Part shown: one piece after another, positions 43,845-51,558 of the stretch
How positions within the stretch are numbered: position 1 is the stretch's first letter
Layout: every line of letters begins with the position of its first letter
From: Conexibacter woesei Iso977N
GTDB lineage: Bacteria > Actinomycetota > Thermoleophilia > Solirubrobacterales > Solirubrobacteraceae
Assembly: GCF_000424625.1 (NCBI RefSeq)
Contig: NZ_AUKG01000002.1
Location: forward strand, 1,116,001-1,180,000
Direction of reading: 5' to 3'
Length of the DNA stretch: 64,000 bases
The notes under the pieces: generated by a model
Database searches by the model: none
Told to the model about the DNA's origin: nothing
What the model saw: only the letters and a program-made list of their open reading frames with translations
Translations under genes and position numbers: made by a program

Positions 43845-44656
43845 TTCTCCTGAGGGATCTCTGATGCCGACACTGCCCGCAGTGTGTCCAGGACATGGCA
43901 ATGTGGACAGGCCTTCAGCAATGCGCCGTTTTCCACGAACCCGCCGCAGTCGGCGCACCTCCACCAACCAGTTGGCGACGAGTTCATGATCTTGGGCGCC
44001 TTCGGGTCGTAGGGAGCGTCGCGCAGGTATCGCGTGGCGTCAGCCCAACTCCATGGCTGCTCGCGTCTCCACGTCGGATACCGGAAGCCCGAGTAATAGA
44101 GGTTGATCCGCTCTGCGCGCGCGATCTCATCGAGGTAGTCGTGCGTCCGGTCTTCGGCAGCGCGCATGAAGGTGAGCAGCGTCTGAGTCTGCTCGGGATC
44201 GAGGCGCCTATTGAGACGCCACCTCGCCGACATCGCGGGCTCGACCTCGGGAGGAAGCGCTGTCAGCGGAACCGGCTCAATGAACTTCACGGTGCGTGCC
44301 GCAAGAGCGAAGTCCGCGATCCGGCGGCTCAATGATCCCGGTGCGTACCAGCCGAGCTCGTAGTAACCGACGAGATGCCGGCGCTGGCCTCGTGGTCGCG
44401 TGACAAAGAAGAGATACCGTGGCTGGGTCTGCACGATGCCTGATCGCATCTTCTGCTGGCAGGTCGAGAACAGTCCGTAGGTGCCTGTCTCGAGATTTGG
44501 ATCGCTCTTGTTGTCCTTGATTCGAGTGACGGCGCGCACAGGCAAGGCCGCAAGCTCGTCGGCTAGGTAGTACGAGGCGTAGCCGATTGGAGGATCGGTG
44601 GATCCCAGCGATTGCCAAGGAGCGGCTGGAGGCGATGCGATTGGCGAGTTGACCAT
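43841..44656 (-). CDS. Uncharacterised protein with C-terminal zinc ribbon, first gene of TIR operon
   Basis: 271 residues from ATG 44656; upstream in-frame sequence would overlap the divergent gene. Residues 20-125 look like a compact alpha/beta or beta-barrel module: ETGTYGLFSTCQQKMRSG, QPRYLFFVTRPRGQRRHLVG, YYELGWYAPG and DFALAARTVKFIEPVPL. The pattern recalls EVE/PUA or Nmad domains that handle modified bases, but I cannot be sure. A helical middle follows. The end WWRCADCGGFVENGALLKAC, PHCH is a CxxC...CxxH/C zinc ribbon. As the operon's first gene it is a candidate sensor. Its stop overlaps the TIR start. Confidence 0.65.
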   Translation of the reverse strand: MVNSPIASPPAAPWQSLGSTDPPIGYASYYLADELAALPVRAVTRIKDNKSDPNLETGTYGLFSTCQQKMRSGIVQTQPRYLFFVTRPRGQRRHLVGYYELGWYAPGSLSRRIADFALAARTVKFIEPVPLTALPPEVEPAMSARWRLNRRLDPEQTQTLLTFMRAAEDRTHDYLDEIARAERINLYYSGFRYPTWRREQPWSWADATRYLRDAPYDPKAPKIMNSSPTGWWRCADCGGFVENGALLKACPHCHVLDTLRAVSASEIPQEK

Positions 44657-44748
44657 CGTCGTAGACGTAGATACGTGTTGCGTCGCGTAGTAAAGCCTCG
44701 CAGTCGGACGGAGACTTCTCGTCCGCCGCCCGGCGTAACTTTCCGAGC
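44657..44748. promoter_or_regulatory. Divergent promoter region of the island
   Basis: 92 bases between the zinc-ribbon gene (leftward) and the HARE-HTH-like gene (rightward), the only place a promoter for the four-gene operon can lie. The sequence is AT-richer around 44660-44690. The adjacent winged-helix protein may regulate this spot. No clear operator was found. Confidence 0.45.
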
Positions 44749-45198
44749 GTGCCGCCACATGATCTGACTCGTCAGCTGCTAGCCGAACGACGGGCACTGG
44801 CGCAACGCGTTGAGATGCAGCGCGAGCAGCTCGAGCGCCTTCGCCGGATCACCGAGCAACTCGAAGAACACCTGGCGCGCGACGAACATCTCCTCATCGA
44901 GCTTGACGGGATCCTGGGTACCTCCGCTCAGCTTCGGCTGGAGACGCTCGACGAGCGGCTACGAGGTCAACGCCTGGAAGAAGTCGCTATCGAGATCCTG
45001 AGAGCAGAACTTGGGTCCGACTCTGTGGTTCATTATCGCGAATGGTTCGGTTTGATCCGCGATCGTGGCCATTCCGTAAGCGGCAAAAACCCACTCGGTA
45101 CGTTCCTAGCTCAGATCAACCGATCCACCGCAGTGGAGAGCGTGGGGCGGCGCACAGGCCGATACCGGCTCGCAGCAGGCCACGCCAACAGCCGGTAG
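44749..45198 (+). CDS. Coiled coil plus HARE-HTH-like winged-helix protein
   Basis: 149 residues from GTG 44749. Residues 5-70 form a coiled coil (LAQRVEMQREQLERLRRITE then QLEEHLARDEHLLIELDG). Residues 80-143 form a winged helix: RLEEVAIEILRAELGSDS then VVHYREWFGLIRDRGHSVSG then KNPLGTFLAQINRS. The core hYREW...I...G...SGKNPLGT... matches the HARE-HTH (ASXH-related) fold, predicted by Aravind and Iyer to read modified DNA. It may be the island's regulator or a DNA-recognition subunit. GC is lower than in the housekeeping genes. It is divergent from the TIR operon. Confidence 0.65.
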   Translation: MPPHDLTRQLLAERRALAQRVEMQREQLERLRRITEQLEEHLARDEHLLIELDGILGTSAQLRLETLDERLRGQRLEEVAIEILRAELGSDSVVHYREWFGLIRDRGHSVSGKNPLGTFLAQINRSTAVESVGRRTGRYRLAAGHANSR

Positions 45199-45585
45199 CA
45201 GTCTGTGTCTGCAAACTTGCGAACTAGCCCAGCCGCAACGACCGATTGGGTTGCGGGACGAGCGGCGACGTTGCAGCACCGAGTCGGTGCCGTGCAAGAG
45301 GTTCCCCGCCTGCACGCGAGCGCTCGCGGAGAGAGCGGACGGCGGCGGTATCGGTCAGGACCGCTCTGGGGACGACGTCGCGCGGTGTTGCGACCTGCGC
45401 ACCGCAACGCCAGTGGGTGCGGGGCGCCGCGGGTGGCGGCGAACGTGTGCTGAGAGCGGTGCCGGGAGGTGGCGGTGGACGCCGGGCGAGGGTCGCTGTC
45501 AGGGGTGACCATGTGACATCCCCTAGGGGGTCGATGGGGGCTAGCCGTACCCCTGGGAAATGGGGTGCCTGGGAGCCTGCTGGGC
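45199..45585. other. 387-bp non-coding region at right island border
   Basis: No convincing gene. It contains the inverted repeat copy C at 45387-45447 and related sequence from about 45325. After it comes the promoter region of the ABC transporter, with the palindrome CCCCTAGGGG (45520-45529) and a near repeat CCCCTGGG followed by AATGGGG at about 45553-45570. These could be operator sites for the transporter operon. Confidence 0.55.
45387..45447 (-). repeat. Inverted repeat copy C, right island border
   Basis: On the minus strand this 61-bp sequence matches copies A and B: the first 22 bases of its plus strand agree at 20 positions with the complement of A, and the last 21 at 20 positions, with two extra bases in between. 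Flanking bases to about 45325 are also related. Confidence 0.7.
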
Positions 45586-46296
45586 ATGACCTCCATCGTC
45601 TCTGCGCAGGAGCTCCGTCGTGTCTACGGCGAGGGCGGGGCGGCCGTCACGGCGCTCGACGGCGTCAGCGTCGACTTCCCCGCCGGAGCCTTCACGGCCA
45701 TCATGGGCCCGTCGGGCTCCGGCAAGTCGACGCTGATGCACCTGCTCGCCGGCCTCGATCGGCCCACCTCCGGGAAAGCGATCCTCGACGACGTCGACCT
45801 GACCACCCTCAACGACGACGCGCTGACCACCCTGCGGCGCGATCGTGTCGGCTTCATCTTCCAGGCGTTCAACCTGCTGCCGGTCCTCAACGCGGAGGAG
45901 AACATCCTCCTGCCGTTGTCGATCGCCGGCCGGGACCCCGACCGCGCCTGGGTCGACCAGCTGATCGACCTCGTCGGCCTCCGCGACCGCCTCACCCACC
46001 GGCCGTCGGAGCTCTCCGGCGGCCAGCAGCAGCGCGTGGCCGTCGTCCGGGCGCTCGCCTCGCGCCCCGCGGTCGTCTTCGCCGACGAGCCGACCGGCAA
46101 CCTCGACTCGGTCGCCTCGACCGAGATCCTCCAGCTCCTGCGCCGCTCGGTCGACGAGTTCGGCCAGACCATCATCATGGTCACCCACGACGAGGAAGCG
46201 GCAGCCTACGCCGACCGCCTGCTCGTCCTCCGCGACGGCCAGCTCGTCGAGGACCGCGAGACGACCCGCGCGGCGGGCACGGCCGGGGCCCTCTAG
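45586..46296 (+). CDS. MacB/LolD-type ABC transporter ATPase
   Basis: 236 residues from ATG 45586. Walker A GPSGSGKSTLMHLLAGL, Q-loop FIFQAFNLLPVLNAEENILL, signature ELSGGQQQRVAVVRAL, Walker B ADEPTGNLDS and the switch His in MVTHDEEAA. The STLMHLLAGLD and LPVLNAEEN blocks are typical of the MacB/LolD branch, which powers mechanotransmission with FtsX-like permeases. The permease gene starts 3 bases downstream. Substrate could be a lipid, peptide or lipoprotein. A palindrome upstream (45520-45529) may be its operator. Confidence 0.94.
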   Translation: MTSIVSAQELRRVYGEGGAAVTALDGVSVDFPAGAFTAIMGPSGSGKSTLMHLLAGLDRPTSGKAILDDVDLTTLNDDALTTLRRDRVGFIFQAFNLLPVLNAEENILLPLSIAGRDPDRAWVDQLIDLVGLRDRLTHRPSELSGGQQQRVAVVRALASRPAVVFADEPTGNLDSVASTEILQLLRRSVDEFGQTIIMVTHDEEAAAYADRLLVLRDGQLVEDRETTRAAGTAGAL

Positions 46297-46299
46297 CCG

Positions 46300-48840
46300 A
46301 TGCGCAAGATCGCCCTCCGGGGCCTGCTCGCGCGCAAGCTGCGCCTCGCGCTGACGGCGCTCGCCGTCGCGCTCGGCGTCACGCTGATCGCCGGCACCTA
46401 CATCTTCACCGACACCATCACCAAGTCGTTCGACAACATCTTCGTCCAGACCAACAAGGGCACGGACGTCGCGATCTCCCCGAACGACGACCTCTCCGGC
46501 GACGAGGACCCGCCGCCGATCCCGGCCCGGGTCCTCGAACGGATCAAGCAGGTCGACGGCGTCGACGCCGCCGAGGGCGCCGTCTTCTCCCAGGGCGGCT
46601 CGTTCCGCAAGGCCGACGGCTCCAAGCTCAAGGGCCAGGGCTTCAACGCGATCGCGGGCGCCCACGACGTCCAGCGCTTCGAGTCCTTCGCGCCCACCCA
46701 GGGCCACCTGCCCAAGACGGCCGACGAGGTCGCGATCCCCAAGGGCACGGCCGACAACAACAACTTCAGGGTCGGCGACAAGCTCCAGATCCAGGACGCC
46801 GCCGCCAAGAAGACCTACACGATCTCCGGCATCGTCACGATCGCCGGGACCGACTCGCTCGGCGGCGGCGTGATCGCCGTGCTGACCCTGCCCGAAGCCC
46901 AGCGCATGACCGGCAAGGGCGACGCGTTCGACGAGATCGACGTCGCCGGCAAGCCCGGCGTCTCACCGGCCACGCTGAAGCAGCGGATCGCCCCCATCGT
47001 CCCCAGGAACGTCGAGGTCCGCACCGGCACCGAGCAGGCCGACAAGCAGACCAGGGACATCAAGACCGGCTTCCTCGACGTGCTGCGCACCGCGCTGCTC
47101 GCCTTCGCCGGGATCTCGCTGTTCGTCGGCGCGTTCCTGATCTTCAACACGTTCTCGATCACCGTCGCCCAGCGCACCCGCGAGTTCGCGCTCCTGCGCG
47201 TGCTCGGCGCCAAGCGCAAGCAGGTGCTGCGCTCGGTGCTGGGCGAGGGGCTGGTCCTCGGCGTCGTCGGCTCCGCGGTCGGGCTCGTGCTCGGGATCGC
47301 GGTCGCCGCCGGCCTGAAGGCGCTGTTCAGGGCGTTCGGCGCCGACCTGCCATCGACGAGCACCGTCATCGAGACCCGGACCATCGTGGTGTCCTTGCTC
47401 GTCGGGACGGTCGTGACGCTGATCTCGACGCTGGCGCCGGCCTTCCGGGCGACCCGCGTGCCGCCGCTGGCGGCGCTGCGCGAGGGCCTCAGCGCCGAGC
47501 AGAGGCGCTCGCGCTTCGCGCTCCCGTTGGCCATCATCTTGACCATCGGCGGCCTGGCGATCATGGCCCTCGGCCTGTTCGGCGGCGCCAAGGCGAGCGC
47601 GGCGCTGTCCCTCATGGGCATCGGCGCGGTCTTCACGTTCCTCGGCGTGGCGTTCCTGAGCCCGCGCCTGGTCGGCCCGATCGCCGGCTTCGTCGGCGCG
47701 CCGTTCGAGCGCTTCCGCGGGATCACCGGCCGGATCGCGCGGGAGAACACCGTGCGCTTCCCCGGCCGCACCGCGGTCACCGCGGGCGCGCTGATGGTCG
47801 GCGTCGCGCTCGTCACCTTCGCCTCCGTCTTCGCGGCGGGCGCCAAGGAGACGATCAGCGACGCGGTCCACAACGGCTCCCGCGCGCAGGCCGTCGTCGA
47901 GGGCAGCAACTTCGGCTCGTTCTCGCACGAGGCGACGCAGGCCGTCGCCCAGGTCCCGGGCGTCAAGGAGGTCGGCGCGCTGCGCAACGCGCAGGCCAAG
48001 GTCGACGGCAGGAAGGTCGGGGTCTCGGGCATCGACCCGCAGACGTTCCCGGACCTCTACCACTCCGACTGGAAGCAAGGCAATGACGATGTCTTGCGCA
48101 GGCTCGCGCCCGGTCAGGTCATCGTGACCAAGAAGTACGCCGAGGACCACAGCGTCAAGGTCGGGGACATCTTGAAGGTCAAGACCGCCAAGGTGGACAA
48201 CCTGCCCCTGAGGGTCACGGGCATCATCGACGACAAGGGCGGGTTGTACTCCGCCTTGACCGTCAGCAACGACGTCATCCAGCGCGCGTTCGGGGCGACC
48301 AAGGACGCGTTCGTGCTCGTCGGCTACGACGGCGGCAGGAGCAACGCCCAGACCAAGGCCGCGATCGACCACCTGCTCGACAGCCGCTTCCCGGAGGCCG
48401 AGGCCAAGACCAACCAGGAGTTCATCGACCAGCAGGAGGGCCAGATCGACCAGCTGCTGTCGTTGATCTACGCCCTGCTCGCGATGGCGATCATCGTGTC
48501 GCTGTTCGGCATCGTCAACACGTTGGTGTTGAGCATCTCCGAGCGCGTGCGGGAGCTGGGGCTGCTGCGCGCGATCGGGATGTCGCGCCGCCAGATCCGG
48601 CGCGTGATCCGCTACGAGGCGATCATCACCGCCGAGATCGGCGCGATCATCGGCCTGGCGCTCGGGATCGTGCTGTCGATCCTCGTGACCCGCGCGATCG
48701 ACGACTTCAAGCTGTCGATCCCGATCCCGACGCTGATCATCCTGCTGATCGTCACGGCCTTTGCGGGCGTCCTCGCCGCGATCATCCCGGCGCGCCGCGC
48801 CGCGAGGCTCGACGTCCTCGAGTCCCTCGCCTACGAGTAG
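46300..48840 (+). CDS. FtsX-like ABC permease with two MacB-type halves
   Basis: 846 residues. Architecture: N-terminal helix (ALTALAVALGVTLIAGTYIF), a periplasm-side MacB core domain of about 220 residues, three helices (from TALLAFAGISLFVGAFLIFN to about 380), a middle pair of helices, a second MacB core, and the final three helices (SLIYALLAMAIIVSLFGIVN, IGLALGIVLSILVTRAID, LIVTAFAGVLAAIIPARRAA). The FtsX motifs RTREFALLRVLGAKRKQV and RVRELGLLRAIGMSRRQI are both present, so both halves are intact. It works with the preceding ATPase. A GC hairpin follows 38 bases after the stop. Confidence 0.94.
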   Translation: MRKIALRGLLARKLRLALTALAVALGVTLIAGTYIFTDTITKSFDNIFVQTNKGTDVAISPNDDLSGDEDPPPIPARVLERIKQVDGVDAAEGAVFSQGGSFRKADGSKLKGQGFNAIAGAHDVQRFESFAPTQGHLPKTADEVAIPKGTADNNNFRVGDKLQIQDAAAKKTYTISGIVTIAGTDSLGGGVIAVLTLPEAQRMTGKGDAFDEIDVAGKPGVSPATLKQRIAPIVPRNVEVRTGTEQADKQTRDIKTGFLDVLRTALLAFAGISLFVGAFLIFNTFSITVAQRTREFALLRVLGAKRKQVLRSVLGEGLVLGVVGSAVGLVLGIAVAAGLKALFRAFGADLPSTSTVIETRTIVVSLLVGTVVTLISTLAPAFRATRVPPLAALREGLSAEQRRSRFALPLAIILTIGGLAIMALGLFGGAKASAALSLMGIGAVFTFLGVAFLSPRLVGPIAGFVGAPFERFRGITGRIARENTVRFPGRTAVTAGALMVGVALVTFASVFAAGAKETISDAVHNGSRAQAVVEGSNFGSFSHEATQAVAQVPGVKEVGALRNAQAKVDGRKVGVSGIDPQTFPDLYHSDWKQGNDDVLRRLAPGQVIVTKKYAEDHSVKVGDILKVKTAKVDNLPLRVTGIIDDKGGLYSALTVSNDVIQRAFGATKDAFVLVGYDGGRSNAQTKAAIDHLLDSRFPEAEAKTNQEFIDQQEGQIDQLLSLIYALLAMAIIVSLFGIVNTLVLSISERVRELGLLRAIGMSRRQIRRVIRYEAIITAEIGAIIGLALGIVLSILVTRAIDDFKLSIPIPTLIILLIVTAFAGVLAAIIPARRAARLDVLESLAYE

Positions 48841-48877
48841 GACTCCAACAACTCGCTCCCCAGCACACCCCACGAAC

Positions 48878-48911
48878 CCCGGGCGGCGGGCGGCACACGC
48901 CGCCGCCCGGG
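48878..48911. terminator. Bidirectional hairpin terminator
   Basis: CCCGGGCGGCGG and CCGCCGCCCGGG pair perfectly over 12 bases around a 10-base loop. It sits between the permease stop and the stop of the opposite monooxygenase gene, so it can serve both transcripts. Confidence 0.75.
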
Positions 48912-48929
48912 AGTGGGGAGGCTCCGAAG

Positions 48930-49259
48930 CTAGATGGTGGCCTTGGCCGGATCGCCGACCGCCAGCGGCGTCGTGAAGACGATCACCGGCGGCTCGGCCA
49001 GCAGCGGCCCGACGACGCCGAACATCGCCTTGAGGTGCTCGGCCTGGCCGTGGGCCTCCAGCGCGTCCTGCGACGCCCACTTCTCGACGATCACGAAGCG
49101 CGCCGGGTTGGTGTTGTCCTCGTGCAGGGCGTAGGCGATGCAGCCGTCCTCGGCGTGCGTGCCCTCGATCCCGGTCCTCAGCGCGCCGAGCGCCTCCTCG
49201 CGGGCCTCGGGCCGGACGTTGACGATGGCGGTGACGACGACCTGCGCGGTGGATGACAT
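48930..49259 (-). CDS. Antibiotic biosynthesis monooxygenase (ABM/YgiN-like)
   Basis: 109 residues, dimeric alpha-beta barrel. Family marks: VVVTAIVNVRPEAREEALGA at the start, GCIAYALHEDNTNPARFVIV and EKWASQDALEAHGQAEHLKA. Proteins of this type include quinol monooxygenases and heme-degrading enzymes, but many small members are uncharacterised. ATG 49259 is divergent from the sigma factor gene, 69 bases away. No partner gene suggests a substrate. Confidence 0.9.
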   Translation of the reverse strand: MSSTAQVVVTAIVNVRPEAREEALGALRTGIEGTHAEDGCIAYALHEDNTNPARFVIVEKWASQDALEAHGQAEHLKAMFGVVGPLLAEPPVIVFTTPLAVGDPAKATI

Positions 49260-49328
49260 GCGCGCACCCTAGTGTCCCGGTCCGCCGACGGTCACATGCG
49301 GGCTGCTCGCTGCACTTGTGCGTAGACG

Positions 49329-49871
49329 ATGGACGAGCTGGTCCCGATCACCGACGCGGAGGGCTTCGTCGCGCTGTACCGGCGCGAGAGCCCGATGCTG
49401 CTCACGTTCTGCGCGCGGCGCGTGCTGGACGGCGAGACGGCGCTGGACCTCGTCGCCGAGACGTTCGCGCAGGCCTTCAAGGGGCGCAGGCAGTTCCGCG
49501 GCACGACCGAGGTCGAGGCGCGCGCCTGGCTGCTGACGATCGCCCGCCGCCAGATCGCGCGGTACATGGAGAAGGGCGCGCTCGATCGCAAGTTGGTGCA
49601 GAAGGTCGGGATGCAGGTCCCCACGATGGCGCCCGACGAGATCGCCGAGGTCGAGCGGCTCGCCGGCCTGCCGGACCTGCGCGCGCTGATCGGCGCCGAG
49701 CTGGCGAGGCTGACCGCCGACCAGCGCGAGGCGCTGCGCCTGCGCGTCGTCCAGGAGCTGCCCTACGACGAGGTCGCCGCGACCCTCGGCGTGTCCGAGC
49801 AGACCGCACGCGCCCGCGTCTCACGCGGCCTGCGCGCGCTCAACGCGGCGCTGGAGGGGGAGGGCGCATGA
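49329..49871 (+). CDS. ECF RNA polymerase sigma factor
   Basis: 180 residues. Region 2: GFVALYRRESPMLLTFCARR and TALDLVAETFAQAFKGRRQF with the core-binding ARAWLLTIARRQIARYME. Region 4: LTADQREALRLRVVQELPYD then EVAATLGVSEQTARARVSRG. A short linker replaces region 3. It overlaps the following membrane protein gene by ATGA, which takes the place of an anti-sigma factor. The promoter probably lies in the 69-base divergent gap. Confidence 0.93.
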   Translation: MDELVPITDAEGFVALYRRESPMLLTFCARRVLDGETALDLVAETFAQAFKGRRQFRGTTEVEARAWLLTIARRQIARYMEKGALDRKLVQKVGMQVPTMAPDEIAEVERLAGLPDLRALIGAELARLTADQREALRLRVVQELPYDEVAATLGVSEQTARARVSRGLRALNAALEGEGA

Positions 49872-51124
49872 GCGACCAGCAGCCCCTGATCGCCCCGCTG
49901 GAGCGGCTCGGCCTCGAGGTCGAGCGGATGGCGCGCGCCGCCGAGCAGCCCGCGCGGCGCCGCCGCAGCGCGCGCCTGCGCCGCCCGCACGTCCGGCGCC
50001 CGGGCCTCGTGATCGCGCTCGTCCTGCTGCTCCTGCTCGCCGCCGCCGCGGCGATCGCCGCCTCGGGCCTGCTCTCGGGCGACCCCGTCAGGGACCACGG
50101 CCCGCGGCTCAGGCCCAACCAGGGCGTCGGCACGGTCCTCCCGGGCAGCGCGCGGCTGACGACCCTGCGCGTCGCCGACCCCGGCGGCGGCCCGCCGTGG
50201 GGGCTGCGGACGGTCCGCACGACGCGCGGGATGACCTGCGTGCAGGTCGGCCGGCTGGTCGGCGACCAACTTGGTGTCCTCGGTCAGGACGGCGCGTTCG
50301 CCAACGACGGCGCGTTCCACCCCCTGCCGCCGACGGTGATCGAGCGCGCGCAGTGCGTGCCGCGCGACGCGGCCGGCCACGCGTTCGTGTCGGTGTCCTT
50401 CCGCGGCGTGCCCGCCGCCGGCTTCGGCGGGACGTGCTCGCCCAACTGCCCGCGCGCCGAAGTCCGCTACCTCGTCTACGGGCTGCTCGGGCCGCACGGC
50501 ACGGCCGTCGACTACCGGGACCCGGCGACCGGCCGCACCGTCACCCGGCACGCGGCCGGGCCCGACCACGCCTACCTCGTCGTCACGCGCCCGGACCACC
50601 CCGCGACGTGGGTGTCGTTCATGACGAGCACGCCCGGGCGCGACCTGACCGCCGTCCACTACGACGACGGCACGACCTGCGTCGTCCACGCGCCGAGGCT
50701 CTGCCCGCTGAAGGGCTACGCGAGCCCGGCCGCCGCCGCGACCGCGATCCCGCGCACGGCGATCCACGCGAGCATCGGCCCGAGCGGGAGGTTCGGGCTG
50801 CGGCCACTGGCCGTGAGCTTCCGCGCGCCCGTCGCGACGCGCACCGCGAACCGGTTCTACACCGTGTCGCTGAAGACGAGCGGCCGGCGCACCACCGCGC
50901 GCTGCGGCTTCGACCGCCTGTTCGCGTCGATCGAGGTGACGAGCCCCGCGGGCGCGACCGTGGGCCGCAGGCTGTACCTCAAGAAGCGCTGCCACGGCGT
51001 GCTGACGCTTACGATCCGCCTGCACCAGGCGGCTCCGGGCGGCGCGAACGAGGTGCCCTACAGCGCCTTGCCGGAGGACGCCAAGCGCGACCCGCTCGTC
51101 GGCACCGTGACCGTCCGGCCCTGA
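49868..51124 (+). CDS. Membrane-anchored protein, possible partner of the ECF sigma factor
   Basis: 418 residues. The N-terminal 55 residues are cytoplasmic with a basic patch (RRRRSARLRRPHVRRPG), then one membrane helix (LVIALVLLLLLAAAAAIAAS) and a large external region. That region has six or more Cys (MTCVQVG, AQCVPRD, GTCSPNC, TTCVVHA, RLCPL) that could form disulfides. No zinc anti-sigma motif is seen in the N-terminus, yet ATGA overlap with the sigma gene argues for a regulatory role. I do not recognise a family. The last 67 bases overlap the opposite YeeE gene. Confidence 0.78.
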   Translation: MSDQQPLIAPLERLGLEVERMARAAEQPARRRRSARLRRPHVRRPGLVIALVLLLLLAAAAAIAASGLLSGDPVRDHGPRLRPNQGVGTVLPGSARLTTLRVADPGGGPPWGLRTVRTTRGMTCVQVGRLVGDQLGVLGQDGAFANDGAFHPLPPTVIERAQCVPRDAAGHAFVSVSFRGVPAAGFGGTCSPNCPRAEVRYLVYGLLGPHGTAVDYRDPATGRTVTRHAAGPDHAYLVVTRPDHPATWVSFMTSTPGRDLTAVHYDDGTTCVVHAPRLCPLKGYASPAAAATAIPRTAIHASIGPSGRFGLRPLAVSFRAPVATRTANRFYTVSLKTSGRRTTARCGFDRLFASIEVTSPAGATVGRRLYLKKRCHGVLTLTIRLHQAAPGGANEVPYSALPEDAKRDPLVGTVTVRP

Positions 51125-51558
51125 CGCGACGCGTCGGACGCCGGCTCGGTCTCGACCGCCCGCTGCTTCAAGTACACCAAGATGCCCAGCGCCGCGCCCG
51201 CTGCGGTGAAGACCGCCCAGCCGACGCCCTGGCCGAGCTGCGCGGCGATCGGCGCCGGGCACGCGTCCGCGACGCCCCAGCCGATCCCGAACAGCAGCGC
51301 GCCGGCGACGTGGCGGCGCTCGACGGCGTCGCGCGCGTAGGTCAGGCGCTCGCCGCCGAAGACCGCGCGGCGCTCGCGCCGGCGCAACAGCGCCAGGCCG
51401 AGCCACGCCGTCGCGACCGCGGAGGCGAACATCAGGAACAGGTAGGACTGCTCGAACAGCAGCGCTTGGCGGATGACGACCGGCGACGCCATCCCGCTCC
51501 AGGAGATGACCACGCCGAAGACGATCCCGACCAGCGCGCCGACCGACACCTTCAACAT
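51058..51558 (-). CDS. YeeE/YedE-type transporter half, C-terminal partner
   Basis: 166 residues, about four membrane helices (VGALVGIVFGVVISWSGMA, LFLMFASAVATAWLGLALL, VAGALLFGIGWGVADACPAP, WAVFTAAGAALGILVYL). The motif GIGWGVADACPAPI carries the Cys typical of sulfur-transport (Sulf_transp, PF04143) proteins that move thiosulfate or other sulfur species. Its ATG directly follows the stop of the upstream half (51559), so both are made together. The final residues overlap the sigma-partner gene on the other strand. Confidence 0.88.
   Translation of the reverse strand: MLKVSVGALVGIVFGVVISWSGMASPVVIRQALLFEQSYLFLMFASAVATAWLGLALLRRRERRAVFGGERLTYARDAVERRHVAGALLFGIGWGVADACPAPIAAQLGQGVGWAVFTAAGAALGILVYLKQRAVETEPASDASRQGRTVTVPTSGSRLASSGKAL

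Larger units (their letters stand above)
38326..45447. mobile_element. Putative defence island bounded by inverted repeats
   Basis: About 7.1 kb with visibly lower GC and freer codon use than its flanks. It starts after a terminated two-component operon and ends before an ABC-transporter operon. Seven genes: phosphoesterase-TS fusion, helical protein, HMUDK-helical protein, SLATT membrane protein, TIR protein, zinc-ribbon protein and HARE-HTH-like protein. Repeat copies A/B (left) and C (right) are inverted relative to each other. No integrase, transposase, tRNA end or target duplication is visible, so how it moved is unknown. The island call is inference from composition, content and borders. 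Confidence 0.6.

Noticed and set aside
38289-45585. Integrative element with integrase or transposase
   Set aside because: None of the island genes looks like a recombinase, and no tRNA or direct target duplication was found at its borders.
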